Shown: one piece after another, positions 52,010-60,273 of the stretch | Position numbering within the stretch: the stretch's first letter is position 1 | Layout of the letters: the number at the start of each line of letters is the position of its first letter | From: Pseudomonas mandelii | GTDB taxonomy: Bacteria; Pseudomonadota; Gammaproteobacteria; Pseudomonadales; Pseudomonadaceae | Direction: 5' to 3' | Assembly: GCF_900106065.1 (NCBI RefSeq) | Contig: NZ_LT629796.1 | Location: 5,239,501-5,303,500, forward strand | Length of the DNA stretch: 64,000 nt | Program-made: the position numbers and the translations under genes | Notes under the pieces: generated by a model | Database searches by the model: none | What the model was told of the DNA's origin: nothing | The model's input: the letters and a program-made list of their open reading frames with translations, nothing else

Positions 52010-52930
52010 ATGCTTCACATCAGAACGCCTTTGATTCTGCACCCTGGCTTGTCAACGCCGACCCGGCGCATCTGGCTCAAGCTGGAAAACCTGCAACCCA
52101 GCGGCTCGTTCAAATTACGCGGCATGGGCCTTCTGTGCAGTCAGGCAAAGGACCAAGGCAAAAGCAAAGTCGTCTGTCCTTCCGGCGGCAACGCCGGTTT
52201 TGCCACCGCCATGGCCGCCGCTGCCCTCGGGCTGAAAGCCTGCATTATTGTGCCGCACACCACCCCGGAAACCACCCGTGCCAGGATCAGGAAAACCGGC
52301 GCCGAGGTCATCGTTCACGGCAAGGTCTGGGACGAGGCCAACCAACGGGCCAAAGCGTTTTCACAGGATGCGGATATCGAGTACGTGCCCGCCTTCGATC
52401 ATCCCGTGCTGTGGGAAGGGCACAGCACCCTGATTGATGAAGTCCTCGAGGATTGCCCTCAAGTCGATGCGCTGGTGACGTCGGTCGGGGGCGGCGGATT
52501 ACTGGCGGGGTTGCTGACAGGTTTGATCCGGCACCATCGCATGGACTGCCGGATCATCACCTGCGAAACCCGAGGCGCGGCCTCCTTTGCCGCCGCCATC
52601 GAGGCCGGACATCCCGTCAGGCTGCCGCGTATCGACACCGTCGCGACATCGTTGGGCGCTGCGAAAGTGGCCGCGTGGCCGGTGCAGCACATCCTCGACT
52701 TTCCTCACGAATGCGTGGTGCTCAGTGATGACGAGGCAATCATGGGCGTGGTGCGTTACGCCAACGACCTGCGCCAGTTGGTCGAACCGGCGTGCGGCGT
52801 TTCATTGGCGGTGGCCTATCTTGACCATCCGGCGATCGCCGAAGCCCATGACGTGGTGATTGTGGTGTGTGGCGGCGTCAGCATCAGCGCGCAGCTGGTG
52901 GCCGGGTGGGCGCGCTTGTCCGCGGGGTGA
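52010..52930 (+). CDS. PLP-dependent L-serine/threonine dehydratase-like enzyme
   Basis: 306 residues, the length of the catabolic serine/threonine dehydratases without a regulatory domain. The PLP lysine is K35 in SGSFKLRG; the phosphate-binding SGGNAGFATA and the cofactor loop TSVGGGGLLAG follow. It would deaminate L-serine or L-threonine to pyruvate or 2-oxobutyrate. ATG at 52010 has GAGGGAG upstream; the longer frame has no protein-like sequence before it. It lies downstream of the SDR gene with 100 bp between, and need not be in the same operon. Confidence 0.87.
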   Translation: MLHIRTPLILHPGLSTPTRRIWLKLENLQPSGSFKLRGMGLLCSQAKDQGKSKVVCPSGGNAGFATAMAAAALGLKACIIVPHTTPETTRARIRKTGAEVIVHGKVWDEANQRAKAFSQDADIEYVPAFDHPVLWEGHSTLIDEVLEDCPQVDALVTSVGGGGLLAGLLTGLIRHHRMDCRIITCETRGAASFAAAIEAGHPVRLPRIDTVATSLGAAKVAAWPVQHILDFPHECVVLSDDEAIMGVVRYANDLRQLVEPACGVSLAVAYLDHPAIAEAHDVVIVVCGGVSISAQLVAGWARLSAG

Positions 52931-52993
52931 AGCAAAGGGGCAGGGCTGGAGACTATCCGGCTGTCGCGAGCCCCACCGTTACCTTTTCAACCT

Positions 52994-53311
52994 TCATTGG
53001 CCAGCAGCAACGCCTTCGTGGATGAGGATGGCTCTGGCCAGCTCTTCGTCGCTGGCTTCGAGTCCGGGATTTTCCTGGCGAATCTGATTCAACACCGACT
53101 CCAGGTACACACCGCGAATCGTACCGCCACTGGCAACGAAGCTGGAGGCGTCATCACGGGCAGGAATCGCCAGTTTGTGGTCCTTGAACGTCGAGTACAG
53201 TGATGCGGAAACCCCCGCAGAGGTGGCGACATCGCCGGCGTCCACTTTGGCGAAGGCCGAACCGAAGGGCAAACACAACATGAATGAGGAGATGATAATC
53301 AGACGGCGCAT
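52994..53311 (-). CDS. Small exported protein, DUF2388-like
   Basis: 105 residues with a signal peptide (1-21, ending GSAFA). The mature part shows STFKDHKLAIPARDDASSFVAS and SDEELARAIL in pieces, the pattern of the Pseudomonas DUF2388 family of small periplasmic proteins. Function unknown. ATG at 53311 has GAGGA at seven bases. It is the last gene of a minus-strand group and is preceded by the beta-barrel gene with 106 bp between. Confidence 0.72.
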   Translation of the reverse strand: MRRLIIISSFMLCLPFGSAFAKVDAGDVATSAGVSASLYSTFKDHKLAIPARDDASSFVASGGTIRGVYLESVLNQIRQENPGLEASDEELARAILIHEGVAAGQ

Positions 53312-53417
53312 AGCAATGTCCTCTGAAGCGTGAAGCAAAAAAAGGAGTACTTCATCATTTAGGATGCCTGGCGAACGTCAGGAGTTCCCTGTGGATGCGT
53401 TATCCGCACCTAATCGT

Positions 53418-54185
53418 TCAAAACCGCAGCGTTGCTCCGGTGGTCAGCCACTGGTCCCGTTCCCCCGTCAGGTTGCGGCCCACCACCAGATCGACGTCGA
53501 TGCGCTCACCGACATGCAACCTTGGCCCGGCCTGCCATGCCTGTTCGCCGCCTTGCTGGCCGTAGCGTTCAGCAATCAGCGTCAGGGAACGGGCCAGGTC
53601 GTATTCGACGCCGGTGCCCCAGGCCCAGCGATGGTTTTGCTCGCCATCGTCATAGGCATGGGTCCAGCCGGCATTGAGGTTCAGGCGCAGGGTTTCGAAA
53701 GGTTGGTAGGTGAAGGGCAGGTTCAGGTCGACGCCATCGAAGGCGTGGGCCCGATTGAAGGCAAAGTGAGTCGACCCCGCCAGCGCCAACTCAAGGCCAA
53801 GGTCTTCCCGGGAGAAAATTTGCGCCTTGAATTGCGGGCTCAACCGGGTTTCCGAGTCCCCGTCGTCGCGGTCGTGCTGCACGGCGGCACCGAGTTGCAC
53901 GTTGGGCAGGCCTTTGAGCGTGCAGTCCTGTGACACCACGCTGCTGGATGAGCCGTGCCGACCGTTTTGATACCAGGCGTCGATGTTGCATTCGCCGGGC
54001 GCATTGATTCCGGCGTCATCCACCGTATATGCACCGCCGGCAGCGTTGGCTTTGGAGATGATGCTGAGCACCGCAATCAGGCTCAGAGTGAGGCTGACGA
54101 ACAACAGATTGCGGCGCAGGCGCCGGCCTTGAGCGGCTGGCAGGCTGCGCACGAAGGACGCGAATAGACGAGTGGGGTTTTGCAT
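53418..54185 (-). CDS. Predicted outer-membrane beta-barrel protein of unknown function
   Basis: 255 residues. The N-terminus is unusually long and basic, with a hydrophobic helix at about 27-46 and a probable cleavage after KANA (48). The mature part has amphipathic strands and ends in phenylalanine (TTGATLRF), as outer-membrane barrels do. The opening AYTVDDAGINAPGECNIDAWY pattern, seen as TVDDAGINAPGECN, is shared by Pseudomonas proteins annotated as transporter/nodulation-type barrels. It lies 16 bp after the SLOG gene and may be co-transcribed. No specific function can be given. Confidence 0.68.
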   Translation of the reverse strand: MQNPTRLFASFVRSLPAAQGRRLRRNLLFVSLTLSLIAVLSIISKANAAGGAYTVDDAGINAPGECNIDAWYQNGRHGSSSSVVSQDCTLKGLPNVQLGAAVQHDRDDGDSETRLSPQFKAQIFSREDLGLELALAGSTHFAFNRAHAFDGVDLNLPFTYQPFETLRLNLNAGWTHAYDDGEQNHRWAWGTGVEYDLARSLTLIAERYGQQGGEQAWQAGPRLHVGERIDVDLVVGRNLTGERDQWLTTGATLRF

Positions 54186-54201
54186 GAAGTTTATCTCGAA
54201 G

Positions 54202-54576
54202 TTATTTGATGGCGGCGGCGGTCAGCCCCCGATCCTCTACCGATAGGGTTTGCAAGCCGGCCGTCCGGGCCCGGGCGACCAACTCTTCGGTGTCTTCGCC
54301 GCCGGGCAGGGCGATCACCACGTCAGGTCGGCTGTCGAGCAACATGAAATGGTTGCGCAGGCGTTCAGCCAACTTGCCGTGGCGCTGCCAGTTGGGCGGG
54401 TAGCGCACGATGTCGGCACCGTGTTCCCGGGCCCATTCTTCGATGTCACCGCCCAGGTATTGATTGCCACCATGGATCAGCACACGCACGGGGTGCAGGC
54501 GCTGGAAGGCGTCGAGGACCCGTCGGCACAGACGGCTGTCGGCGTAATAGCGGCCCGCGCAGATCAAGAGGCGCAT
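54202..54576 (-). CDS. SLOG-domain (YspA/DUF2493-like) protein
   Basis: 124 residues. A Rossmann-like SLOG fold with MRLLICAGRYYADSR, IHGGNQYLGGD and IALPGGEDTEELVARA, the pattern of small YspA-type proteins that may bind nucleotide or ADP-ribose-related ligands. The start overlaps the end of the Na/Pi cotransporter gene by 13 bp and has AAGGAG inside it, so translation is coupled. Function not established. Confidence 0.82.
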   Translation of the reverse strand: MRLLICAGRYYADSRLCRRVLDAFQRLHPVRVLIHGGNQYLGGDIEEWAREHGADIVRYPPNWQRHGKLAERLRNHFMLLDSRPDVVIALPGGEDTEELVARARTAGLQTLSVEDRGLTAAAIK

Positions 54577-56219
54577 GAGGAATTCTCCTTGGTCAGGTCG
54601 GTGCTCTCGACCGGTTGCTCGCCGGCACGCTCCAGCAGCGGATAGCCCAGGGCGGCGATGTGGTGATGCACGCGGCGGTAATCGCGCAGGACCCGCTGGA
54701 AGATGTCGCCGGACTCCGCCCAGGTGTTCTTGTCTTCCTGCAACTTGCGAAAGTGCTCGCGGCTGGCGTGCGCTTCGAGCCTTCTGACCGTCTCCTTGCG
54801 ATGGATCAAGTGGTGCGCGGTGGGAATGTCTTCACGCAGAAACACGGTGATCGCCAGGCTCAGGCTTTCCAGCAGTGCGTCGTGCAGCGGCGCGATGTTG
54901 CCCCGCTCGAACGCCGAGAACTGTTCGCCACGGCGCAAGCGGCGCATGGCCAACTGCGTCAGGCTGCTGGAAAGAATGTCCGCGGCATGTTCGAGGTTGA
55001 TCACGAACAGCAGGATTTCCTGGGAACGATCGGCATCGCTGTCACTGATGCCTTCCTTGCCGATGTCCGCCAGGTAAGCCCGAATGGCCGCGCCCAGCAG
55101 GTCCAGAGACTGATCGACGCGTCGCACTTCATCGGCACAGGCGGGCACCGAGGTGTGGAACAGCTGCACCAGGCGGCCGAGCATTGCCGAGAGCATGTCG
55201 GCCATGCGCAACGCTTCCCGGGCGGCGTTGGACAGGCCGATGTTGGCCACTTCCAGACCCGCTTCGTCGAGGTAGTGCGGCATGCCCGGATCGACATCCC
55301 GCTCGGGGGCCGGCAGCAGATGGGTCAGCCCTTTGGCGAGTACATCGGTCAGGCCGATGAACACCAGCGCCAGCAGCAGATTGAAACCGCTGTGCAGCGA
55401 CACCACCAGCACCGACGGCTCCAGCTTCAGCTCGGCCAGCAGCCCGGCAAACGGCAACACCGCCAGGGCACCGACCGCACGCACCAGCAGATTACCCAGC
55501 GGCAAGCGCCGGCCGACGCTCGAACCGGCATTGATCACCGAAGGCAGCGCACCGCCAATGTTCACCCCGAGCACCAGCGCGACGAGGGTGGTTCCCGACA
55601 GCAAGCCGGTGGCGGCCAGCGAGACGATCAGCAACACCACCGCCACGCTGGAATGGCACAGCCAGGTGAGGATCAGCGCCACCAGCAACGCAATCAGCAG
55701 ATCGCCGTCCAGGCTCTGCATGATCAGCTGGAAGACCGGCGTGCCTTCGACGTCCGCCAGGGTTGAGCTGAGCATGCGCAGGGCCAACAACATCAGCCCC
55801 AGGCCGATCAGCGCACAGCCGACGCTTTCGTAGCGTGAGTCATCGCGCAGCCGGAACACCATCAAACCCGCGAGCAACACGATGGGGGTGAGAATTGAAA
55901 CGTCGACGCTGAGCAGTTGTACCACCAGGGTCGAACCGATATTGGCGCCGAGCATTACCGCCAGCGCCGGCCCCAGGCCCAGGGTCCCGGCGGCCGTAAA
56001 CGACGTCGCCATCAGGCTGACGGCGGTGCTGCTTTGCAGGATGCCGGTGATGCCGATACCCGACAGCAGCGCCATCCAGCGGTTGTTCAAGTTGTGGCCC
56101 AGCCACTGGCGCAGCGGCGTGCCGAAGCCGCGCAACAACGCCGAAGAAATCATGTGAGTGCCCCACAGCAAGAGTGCGATGGAGCCTGCGAGGTTGATCA
56201 GTAGAGTCGTTCCCGACAT
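54564..56219 (-). CDS. Na/Pi cotransporter family protein with PhoU-like C-terminus
   Basis: 551 residues. Two inverted membrane repeats, each with the family QSS-type motif (GILQSSTAVS at 60-69; LCHSSVAVV in the second repeat), span about 1-310. A cytoplasmic PhoU-like helical domain (about 345-530) follows. It is expected to move phosphate with sodium, often outwards in bacteria, and the PhoU domain to gate it by phosphate status. GGGAGAG precedes the ATG. It is separated from mgtA by a REPIN and a hairpin, and overlaps the SLOG gene. Confidence 0.88.
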   Translation of the reverse strand: MSGTTLLINLAGSIALLLWGTHMISSALLRGFGTPLRQWLGHNLNNRWMALLSGIGITGILQSSTAVSLMATSFTAAGTLGLGPALAVMLGANIGSTLVVQLLSVDVSILTPIVLLAGLMVFRLRDDSRYESVGCALIGLGLMLLALRMLSSTLADVEGTPVFQLIMQSLDGDLLIALLVALILTWLCHSSVAVVLLIVSLAATGLLSGTTLVALVLGVNIGGALPSVINAGSSVGRRLPLGNLLVRAVGALAVLPFAGLLAELKLEPSVLVVSLHSGFNLLLALVFIGLTDVLAKGLTHLLPAPERDVDPGMPHYLDEAGLEVANIGLSNAAREALRMADMLSAMLGRLVQLFHTSVPACADEVRRVDQSLDLLGAAIRAYLADIGKEGISDSDADRSQEILLFVINLEHAADILSSSLTQLAMRRLRRGEQFSAFERGNIAPLHDALLESLSLAITVFLREDIPTAHHLIHRKETVRRLEAHASREHFRKLQEDKNTWAESGDIFQRVLRDYRRVHHHIAALGYPLLERAGEQPVESTDLTKENSSCAS

Positions 56220-56260
56220 CAGGACTCTCCCTTTTCGATAGGGTTAAGCGCATTCCCCTT

Positions 56261-56348
56261 TAGGCGTGAGCCTGCTCGCGATAGCGGTGCATCAGTCGAC
56301 ATCTCTTTTGGATGTCCGTCAGCTATCGCGAGCAGGCTCGCTCCCACA
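56261..56348. repeat. REPIN between mgtA and the Na/Pi cotransporter gene
   Basis: Two REP palindromes facing inwards, GAGCCTGCTCGCGATAGC and its complement ending GCTCCCACA, around a 30-bp spacer. Same family as the element at 48932. Confidence 0.82.
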
Positions 56349-56379
56349 GGGGATTGTGGTGTTCAGGTCATTTGGGATT

Positions 56380-56398
56380 GCCCCCGGATTTCGGGGGC
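56380..56398 (-). terminator. GC-rich hairpin after mgtA
   Basis: Perfect 7-bp arms GCCCCCG and CGGGGGC around a 5-base loop, 9 bp past the mgtA stop. It lacks a clear T-run on the minus strand, so it may work with the adjacent REPIN as the 3' end of the mgtA message. Confidence 0.45.
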
Positions 56399-56406
56399 TC
56401 AGGCCA

Positions 56407-59127
56407 TCAGAACCACTGCTTGAAGCGGCGGATGTAGATCGTCTTCATGATCTGCGCGAACACGCAGTAGCTGAGCAGGGTGCCGACCAGCCAAGGGAAG
56501 TACGCCCACGGCAGCGGTTGCAGGCCGACCAAAGTACCCAGTGGCGAGAACGGAATGTAGATACCCAGCGCCATCACCAACCCGGTCATCAGGATCACCG
56601 GCAACGCCGCCGTGCTCTGGAAGAACGGAATCTTCTGCGTGCGCAACATATGCACTACCAGCGTCTGCGACAGCAGCCCCTCGATGAACCAGCCGGACTG
56701 GAACAGGCCCTGCATTTCCATGCTGTTGGCGGCGAACACGTACCACATCAGGGCGAAAGTGGTGATGTCGAAGACCGATGAGGTCGGCCCGATCCACAGC
56801 ATGAAACGGCCAATGTTTTTCGCGTCCCACTTGCGTGGTTTGCGCAGGAACTCCTTGTCCATCTTGTCCCACGGCAGCGACAACTGAGAGATGTCGTACA
56901 TGAGGTTTTGCAGCAGCAGATGGATCGACAGCATCGGCAGGAACGGAATGAACGCACTGGCCACCAGCACCGAGAACACGTTGCCGAAGTTGGAGCTGGC
57001 GGTCATGTTCAGGTACTTCATGATATTGCCGAAGGTCTCGCGGCCCTTGAGCACGCCTTCCTCCAGCACCATCAGGCTCTTCTCCAGCAGAATGATGTCG
57101 GCCGATTCCTTGGCGATGTCGGTGCCGCTGTCGACCGAAATACCGACATCGGCATCGCGCAGGGCAGGGGCGTCGTTGATGCCGTCGCCGAGGAAGCCCA
57201 CGGTGTGACCATTGGCCTGCAACGCCTTGAGCACCCGGGACTTTTGCAGCGGCGTCAGCTTGGCGAACACCGTGCGTTCTTCGACCCGCAGCTTGAGGGT
57301 GGTGTCGTCCATGTTCTCGATGTCTGGCCCGAGCAGCGGCGTACCGGGTTCCAGCCCGACTTCGCGGCAGATCTTGCAAGTCACCACGGCGTTGTCGCCG
57401 GTCAGCACCTTGACGGTCACGCCCATGTCGCGCAGCGCGGCAATCGCCGGGCCCGCGGTTTCCTTCGGTGGATCGAGAAAGGTCAGGAAGCCGCGAATCA
57501 CCAGCTCGCGCTCATCCGCGGTGTTGTACTGGTTTTTGCTCTGCGCTTTCGGGATCTCGCGGGTGGCGACCAGCAGCACCCGGAAACCGTCCTCGTTGTA
57601 CTCGTTGGCCAGGGCCAGCAGGTCTTTGCGGCGCTGTGCATCGAGTGCCACGACCGTGCCGTTTTCGTGAATGTGGCTGGCGATGCTCAGCATTTCCTCG
57701 ACCGCGCCTTTGCACACCATCAGGTGATCGTCGCGGCTGTCCTTGACGATGATCGACAGGCGCCGACGGACGAAGTCGAACGGCAACTCATCGACCTTGC
57801 TGTAGGCAAACGGCACCCTGAATTTTGGATTGGCATTGGCGAACTGCACCACCGCCTGGTCCATCAGGTTTTTCAGACCGCTCTGGTGATGGCTGTTGAG
57901 CCACGCCAGTTCGAGGAGCGTGTCGTCGCGCCGGCCGTTGCTGTCGACGTGGTGCTCAAGGATGATCTTGTCCTGGGTCAGGGTGCCGGTCTTGTCGGTG
58001 CACAGCACGTCCATCGAACCGAAGTTCTGGATCGCATTGAGGCGCTTGACCACCACTTTGCGCTTGGCCATGGCCATCGCGCCTTTGGCCAGGTTGGCGC
58101 TGACAATCATCGGCAGCATTTCCGGGGTCAGGCCGACCGCGACTGCCAGCGCAAACAGGAACGCGTCACTCCAGTCGCCCTTGGAGAAACCGTTGAGCAG
58201 GAACACGATCGGCACCATGACCAGCATGAAGCGGATCAACAACCAACTGACGCTGTTCACCCCGCGGTCGAAGGCTGTTTGCAGCCGCGAACCGACAATC
58301 GCTTTGGCCAGCGAGCCGAAGTAGGTACGCGGGCCGGTTGCGACCACCACCGCTTTGGCCGTGCCGCTGACCACGTTGGTGCCCATGAAGCAAATGTTCG
58401 GCAGGTCCAGCAGGTTGGATTGATCGGCAGCGCTGCGGGTCGCCGACTTCTGTGCGACGTCGCCCAGGGTGTCGTACTTCTCGACAGGCAAGGCTTCGCC
58501 GGTCAGCACCGCCTGGCTGATGAACAGGTCGCGGGATTCGATCAGGCGGATGTCCGCCGGGATCATGTCCCCGGCGCTGAGCTGAACGATGTCGCCGGCC
58601 ACCAGTTCGCGCATCGGCACTTCGCGCAGCACCGGGGTGTTGCCGTTTTGTCCGCGTCGCAGCACGGTTGCGGTGGTGCGCACCATGGCTTTGAGGGCTT
58701 CGGCGGATTTGGCCGAGCGGTATTCCTGCCAGAACCGCAGCAGGCTGCTCAGGGTAACCATGGTCATGATAATGATGACTTTGGTCAGGTCCGCTTCGTC
58801 GCCTTCGCCCTGGCTGATCGGCAGCCAGTAATCGGTGAAGAAACTGATGCCTGCCAGGGTCAGCAGGACATAGATGAAGGGATTGTTCAGGGCCTTGAGC
58901 AGTTGGACGATGGCGTGAGGCGGCTTGTCGTGGGCGACCTCGTTATAGCCTGCGCGGGCTAGCCGGCCTTCGGCCTCGAGTTCAGTCAAACCGTCAGGGG
59001 TGGCGTTGAGATTGGCGAGGGTCACGGTCAGGTTGTTTTGCGCTTCCCGGGCGGCGCGCATCGACAGTTTGGCGTTATCGCTGCTGGCGCCTTTGGCGCG
59101 AGTATTCGGCGTTTTTACAGTCGTCAT
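56407..59127 (-). CDS. mgtA: Magnesium-translocating P-type ATPase
   Basis: 906 residues, the MgtA/MgtB length. It imports magnesium across the inner membrane at the cost of ATP. The cation ATPase N-domain, TGEALPVEK (209-217, in place of the usual TGES), the membrane segment with GLTPEMLP (332-339), phosphorylated D378 in CTDKTGT and the hinge GDGINDAPALRDADVG are visible. ATG at 59127 has AGGAG at nine bases. The 290-bp leader contains a 45-codon ORF and a strong stem-loop, so expression is probably controlled after transcription starts, as for enterobacterial mgtA. Confidence 0.95.
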   Translation of the reverse strand: MTTVKTPNTRAKGASSDNAKLSMRAAREAQNNLTVTLANLNATPDGLTELEAEGRLARAGYNEVAHDKPPHAIVQLLKALNNPFIYVLLTLAGISFFTDYWLPISQGEGDEADLTKVIIIMTMVTLSSLLRFWQEYRSAKSAEALKAMVRTTATVLRRGQNGNTPVLREVPMRELVAGDIVQLSAGDMIPADIRLIESRDLFISQAVLTGEALPVEKYDTLGDVAQKSATRSAADQSNLLDLPNICFMGTNVVSGTAKAVVVATGPRTYFGSLAKAIVGSRLQTAFDRGVNSVSWLLIRFMLVMVPIVFLLNGFSKGDWSDAFLFALAVAVGLTPEMLPMIVSANLAKGAMAMAKRKVVVKRLNAIQNFGSMDVLCTDKTGTLTQDKIILEHHVDSNGRRDDTLLELAWLNSHHQSGLKNLMDQAVVQFANANPKFRVPFAYSKVDELPFDFVRRRLSIIVKDSRDDHLMVCKGAVEEMLSIASHIHENGTVVALDAQRRKDLLALANEYNEDGFRVLLVATREIPKAQSKNQYNTADERELVIRGFLTFLDPPKETAGPAIAALRDMGVTVKVLTGDNAVVTCKICREVGLEPGTPLLGPDIENMDDTTLKLRVEERTVFAKLTPLQKSRVLKALQANGHTVGFLGDGINDAPALRDADVGISVDSGTDIAKESADIILLEKSLMVLEEGVLKGRETFGNIMKYLNMTASSNFGNVFSVLVASAFIPFLPMLSIHLLLQNLMYDISQLSLPWDKMDKEFLRKPRKWDAKNIGRFMLWIGPTSSVFDITTFALMWYVFAANSMEMQGLFQSGWFIEGLLSQTLVVHMLRTQKIPFFQSTAALPVILMTGLVMALGIYIPFSPLGTLVGLQPLPWAYFPWLVGTLLSYCVFAQIMKTIYIRRFKQWF

Positions 59128-59176
59128 TGTGTGTGCTCCTGCCGCCGTCTTGCGGCACGACACACGGCTCGCTCAA

Positions 59177-59314
59177 CTATTCATAGGCGAGCGAATGTAT
59201 GTCGAGTCGCAAACAGGCGATCAATTTCGAAAGTGTTGTTTTCTTGTGTTTTAACGTTCGCTGCGTATCAATGGAAAGTTGATGCGCAGCGAACCTTCTA
59301 CTGGCTTCGTCCAT
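59177..59314 (-). CDS. 45-codon leader ORF upstream of mgtA
   Basis: ATG at 59314 with CGGAG six bases upstream, TAG at 59177-59179, 49 bp before mgtA. The peptide starts MDEASRRFAAHQ and ends RLDIHSLAYE; it is acidic at the very N-terminus and then basic (KHKKTT near residue 22). It has no similarity to E. coli or Salmonella MgtL that I can see. A perfect stem-loop covers its codons 8-20, so ribosome progress on the ORF would open or leave that structure. It looks like a regulatory leader peptide (inference). Confidence 0.62.
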   Translation of the reverse strand: MDEASRRFAAHQLSIDTQRTLKHKKTTLSKLIACLRLDIHSLAYE

Positions 59315-59343
59315 AACTAACTCCGATAACTTTGTGTTTTAAC
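59244..59343. repeat. 12-bp direct repeat flanking the leader hairpin
   Basis: TTGTGTTTTAAC occurs at 59244-59255 and again at 59332-59343, 88 bp apart, in the same orientation. The two copies bracket the stem-loop and the leader ORF start. They could be binding sites or alternative pairing partners; a relic of duplication is also possible. Confidence 0.4.
59256..59294 (-). promoter_or_regulatory. mgtA leader stem-loop inside the leader ORF
   Basis: Perfect 10-bp arms GTTCGCTGCG/CGCAGCGAAC, a one-base mismatch, then five more pairs (ATCAA/TTGAT) and a 7-base loop. No T-run follows on the transcribed strand, so it is not a simple intrinsic terminator. It may couple leader translation to Rho access, anti-antiterminator formation or RNA stability. 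Confidence 0.65.
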
Positions 59344-59413
59344 AGGCAATAAGAAGTTGCCGAATTCCCTATCAAGGAAAACGCTGGGGGAAGAACGTTA
59401 AAGTGTCTTCAGG

Positions 59414-59689
59414 TCAACTGAATGCGCGGGTCTCGAAGGTAAGACCGAGCATCCGCGCGATGCGCCGACTCGGTGGTTCCTGGCTGTCGTCGAAGCTCCA
59501 GCGTTGCTGAAGCCGACCCGTCATCGGGCAGACGCGCCAGTTGGCACGAGGGTGTGCCGTGGCAGGGGCAGAAGGGGTGGAAAACGGGGCGCTGATCCGC
59601 GTCGTCAACAGGCGCTCACGGCACAGCTTGACCCGCATGGTCGATGCAAAGGCGCGCACGCCCGGCATTACGGTGGTTTTGAAGTTCAT
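59414..59689 (-). CDS. Small hypothetical protein upstream of mgtA leader
   Basis: 91 residues, basic, with no signal peptide or membrane helix. It contains RVKLCRERLL and a WRVCPMTGRLQQRWS segment; I recall similar short Pseudomonas hypotheticals with the WR-CP-TGRL pattern but no function. AGAGG precedes ATG at 59689. It is transcribed toward mgtA and ends 100 bp before the leader ORF, so it might be the first gene of the mgtA transcript. The coding call is moderate. Confidence 0.5.
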   Translation of the reverse strand: MNFKTTVMPGVRAFASTMRVKLCRERLLTTRISAPFSTPSAPATAHPRANWRVCPMTGRLQQRWSFDDSQEPPSRRIARMLGLTFETRAFS

Positions 59690-59873
59690 AACATGCCTCT
59701 GGACCGGACGGACGCCGGTGAGGCAAGTTACGGTGGAGCATCAAGCTCTAGCGCAGCTCACCCGACCGAAAAATCGAGTCCCGTCATTTACTGGGTTATG
59801 TGCCAGGCTCCGCGAATTCGCAGTTACCCGACAGCGACTAGATACTGTGTCCATTGGATTCTTTTGTGAGTTG

Positions 59874-59897
59874 AAAAAAGGCCTTCGTCGAAGGCCC
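59874..59897 (-). terminator. Orphan intrinsic terminator (possible small RNA 3' end)
   Basis: On the minus strand GGCCTTC-GAC-GAAGGCC followed by six T residues, a strong intrinsic terminator. No minus-strand protein gene lies upstream before the REPIN at 60087, so it may end a small RNA of up to about 170 bases. It could also stop antisense transcription coming from the right. Confidence 0.7.
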
Positions 59898-60086
59898 GGG
59901 CAATTTACTCAGGGAGGTGGGTGAAGTCAACCGCCAATACCCGCCAAATACCAAGATGAATGGGGAAAACATCGAAACTTGATATTGAAGTTAGAACTGG
60001 TTCAGCTAATTGACAGTTAGTTGCATACGAAATGGCTGCCAGCCCCCTAATGACCCTCCGGCTTACAACATTCCCTGTAGGAGTGG

Positions 60087-60154
60087 GCCTGCTCGCGACA
60101 GCGGCAGGTCAGCCGACGTCGATGCCGGCTGACCTGCCGCTGTCGCGAGCAGGC
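60087..60154. repeat. REPIN with perfect 29-bp arms
   Basis: Arms of 29 bp starting GCCTGCTCGCGACAGCGG are exactly complementary and enclose a 10-base loop; the flanks GTAGGAGTGG and CACATCCCAC extend the pairing imperfectly. The arms include a GCAGGTCAGCCG extension not seen in the other REPINs of this window. It would form a very stable cruciform or RNA hairpin. Confidence 0.85.
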
Positions 60155-60273
60155 TCACATCCCACCGATGGCACTCGTGATAATCCAGAACAATTGTATT
60201 GCCCATCCCTGTCTGTTTCCCCACAGACGGGCTGCGTACCTTGGGTCCACTGCAACCTCACAAGGACCCGCTC

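Larger units (their letters stand above)
59690..60273. other. 584-bp intergenic region with terminator and REPIN
   Basis: The gap between the small hypothetical gene and the cyclase gene contains an orphan minus-strand intrinsic terminator at 59874-59897 and a long perfect inverted repeat at 60087-60154, both listed separately. The rest has no convincing ORF. The AT-rich stretch 59930-60040 could hold a promoter for a small RNA ending at the terminator. Promoters for the two flanking genes must also lie here. Confidence 0.5.

Noticed and set aside
56908..58962. 684-codon plus-strand open frame
   Set aside because: It is exactly antisense to mgtA, whose codon bias keeps the opposite frame open. 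Its translation is His/Gln/Ala/Asp-rich and low in hydrophobic order, with no domain.
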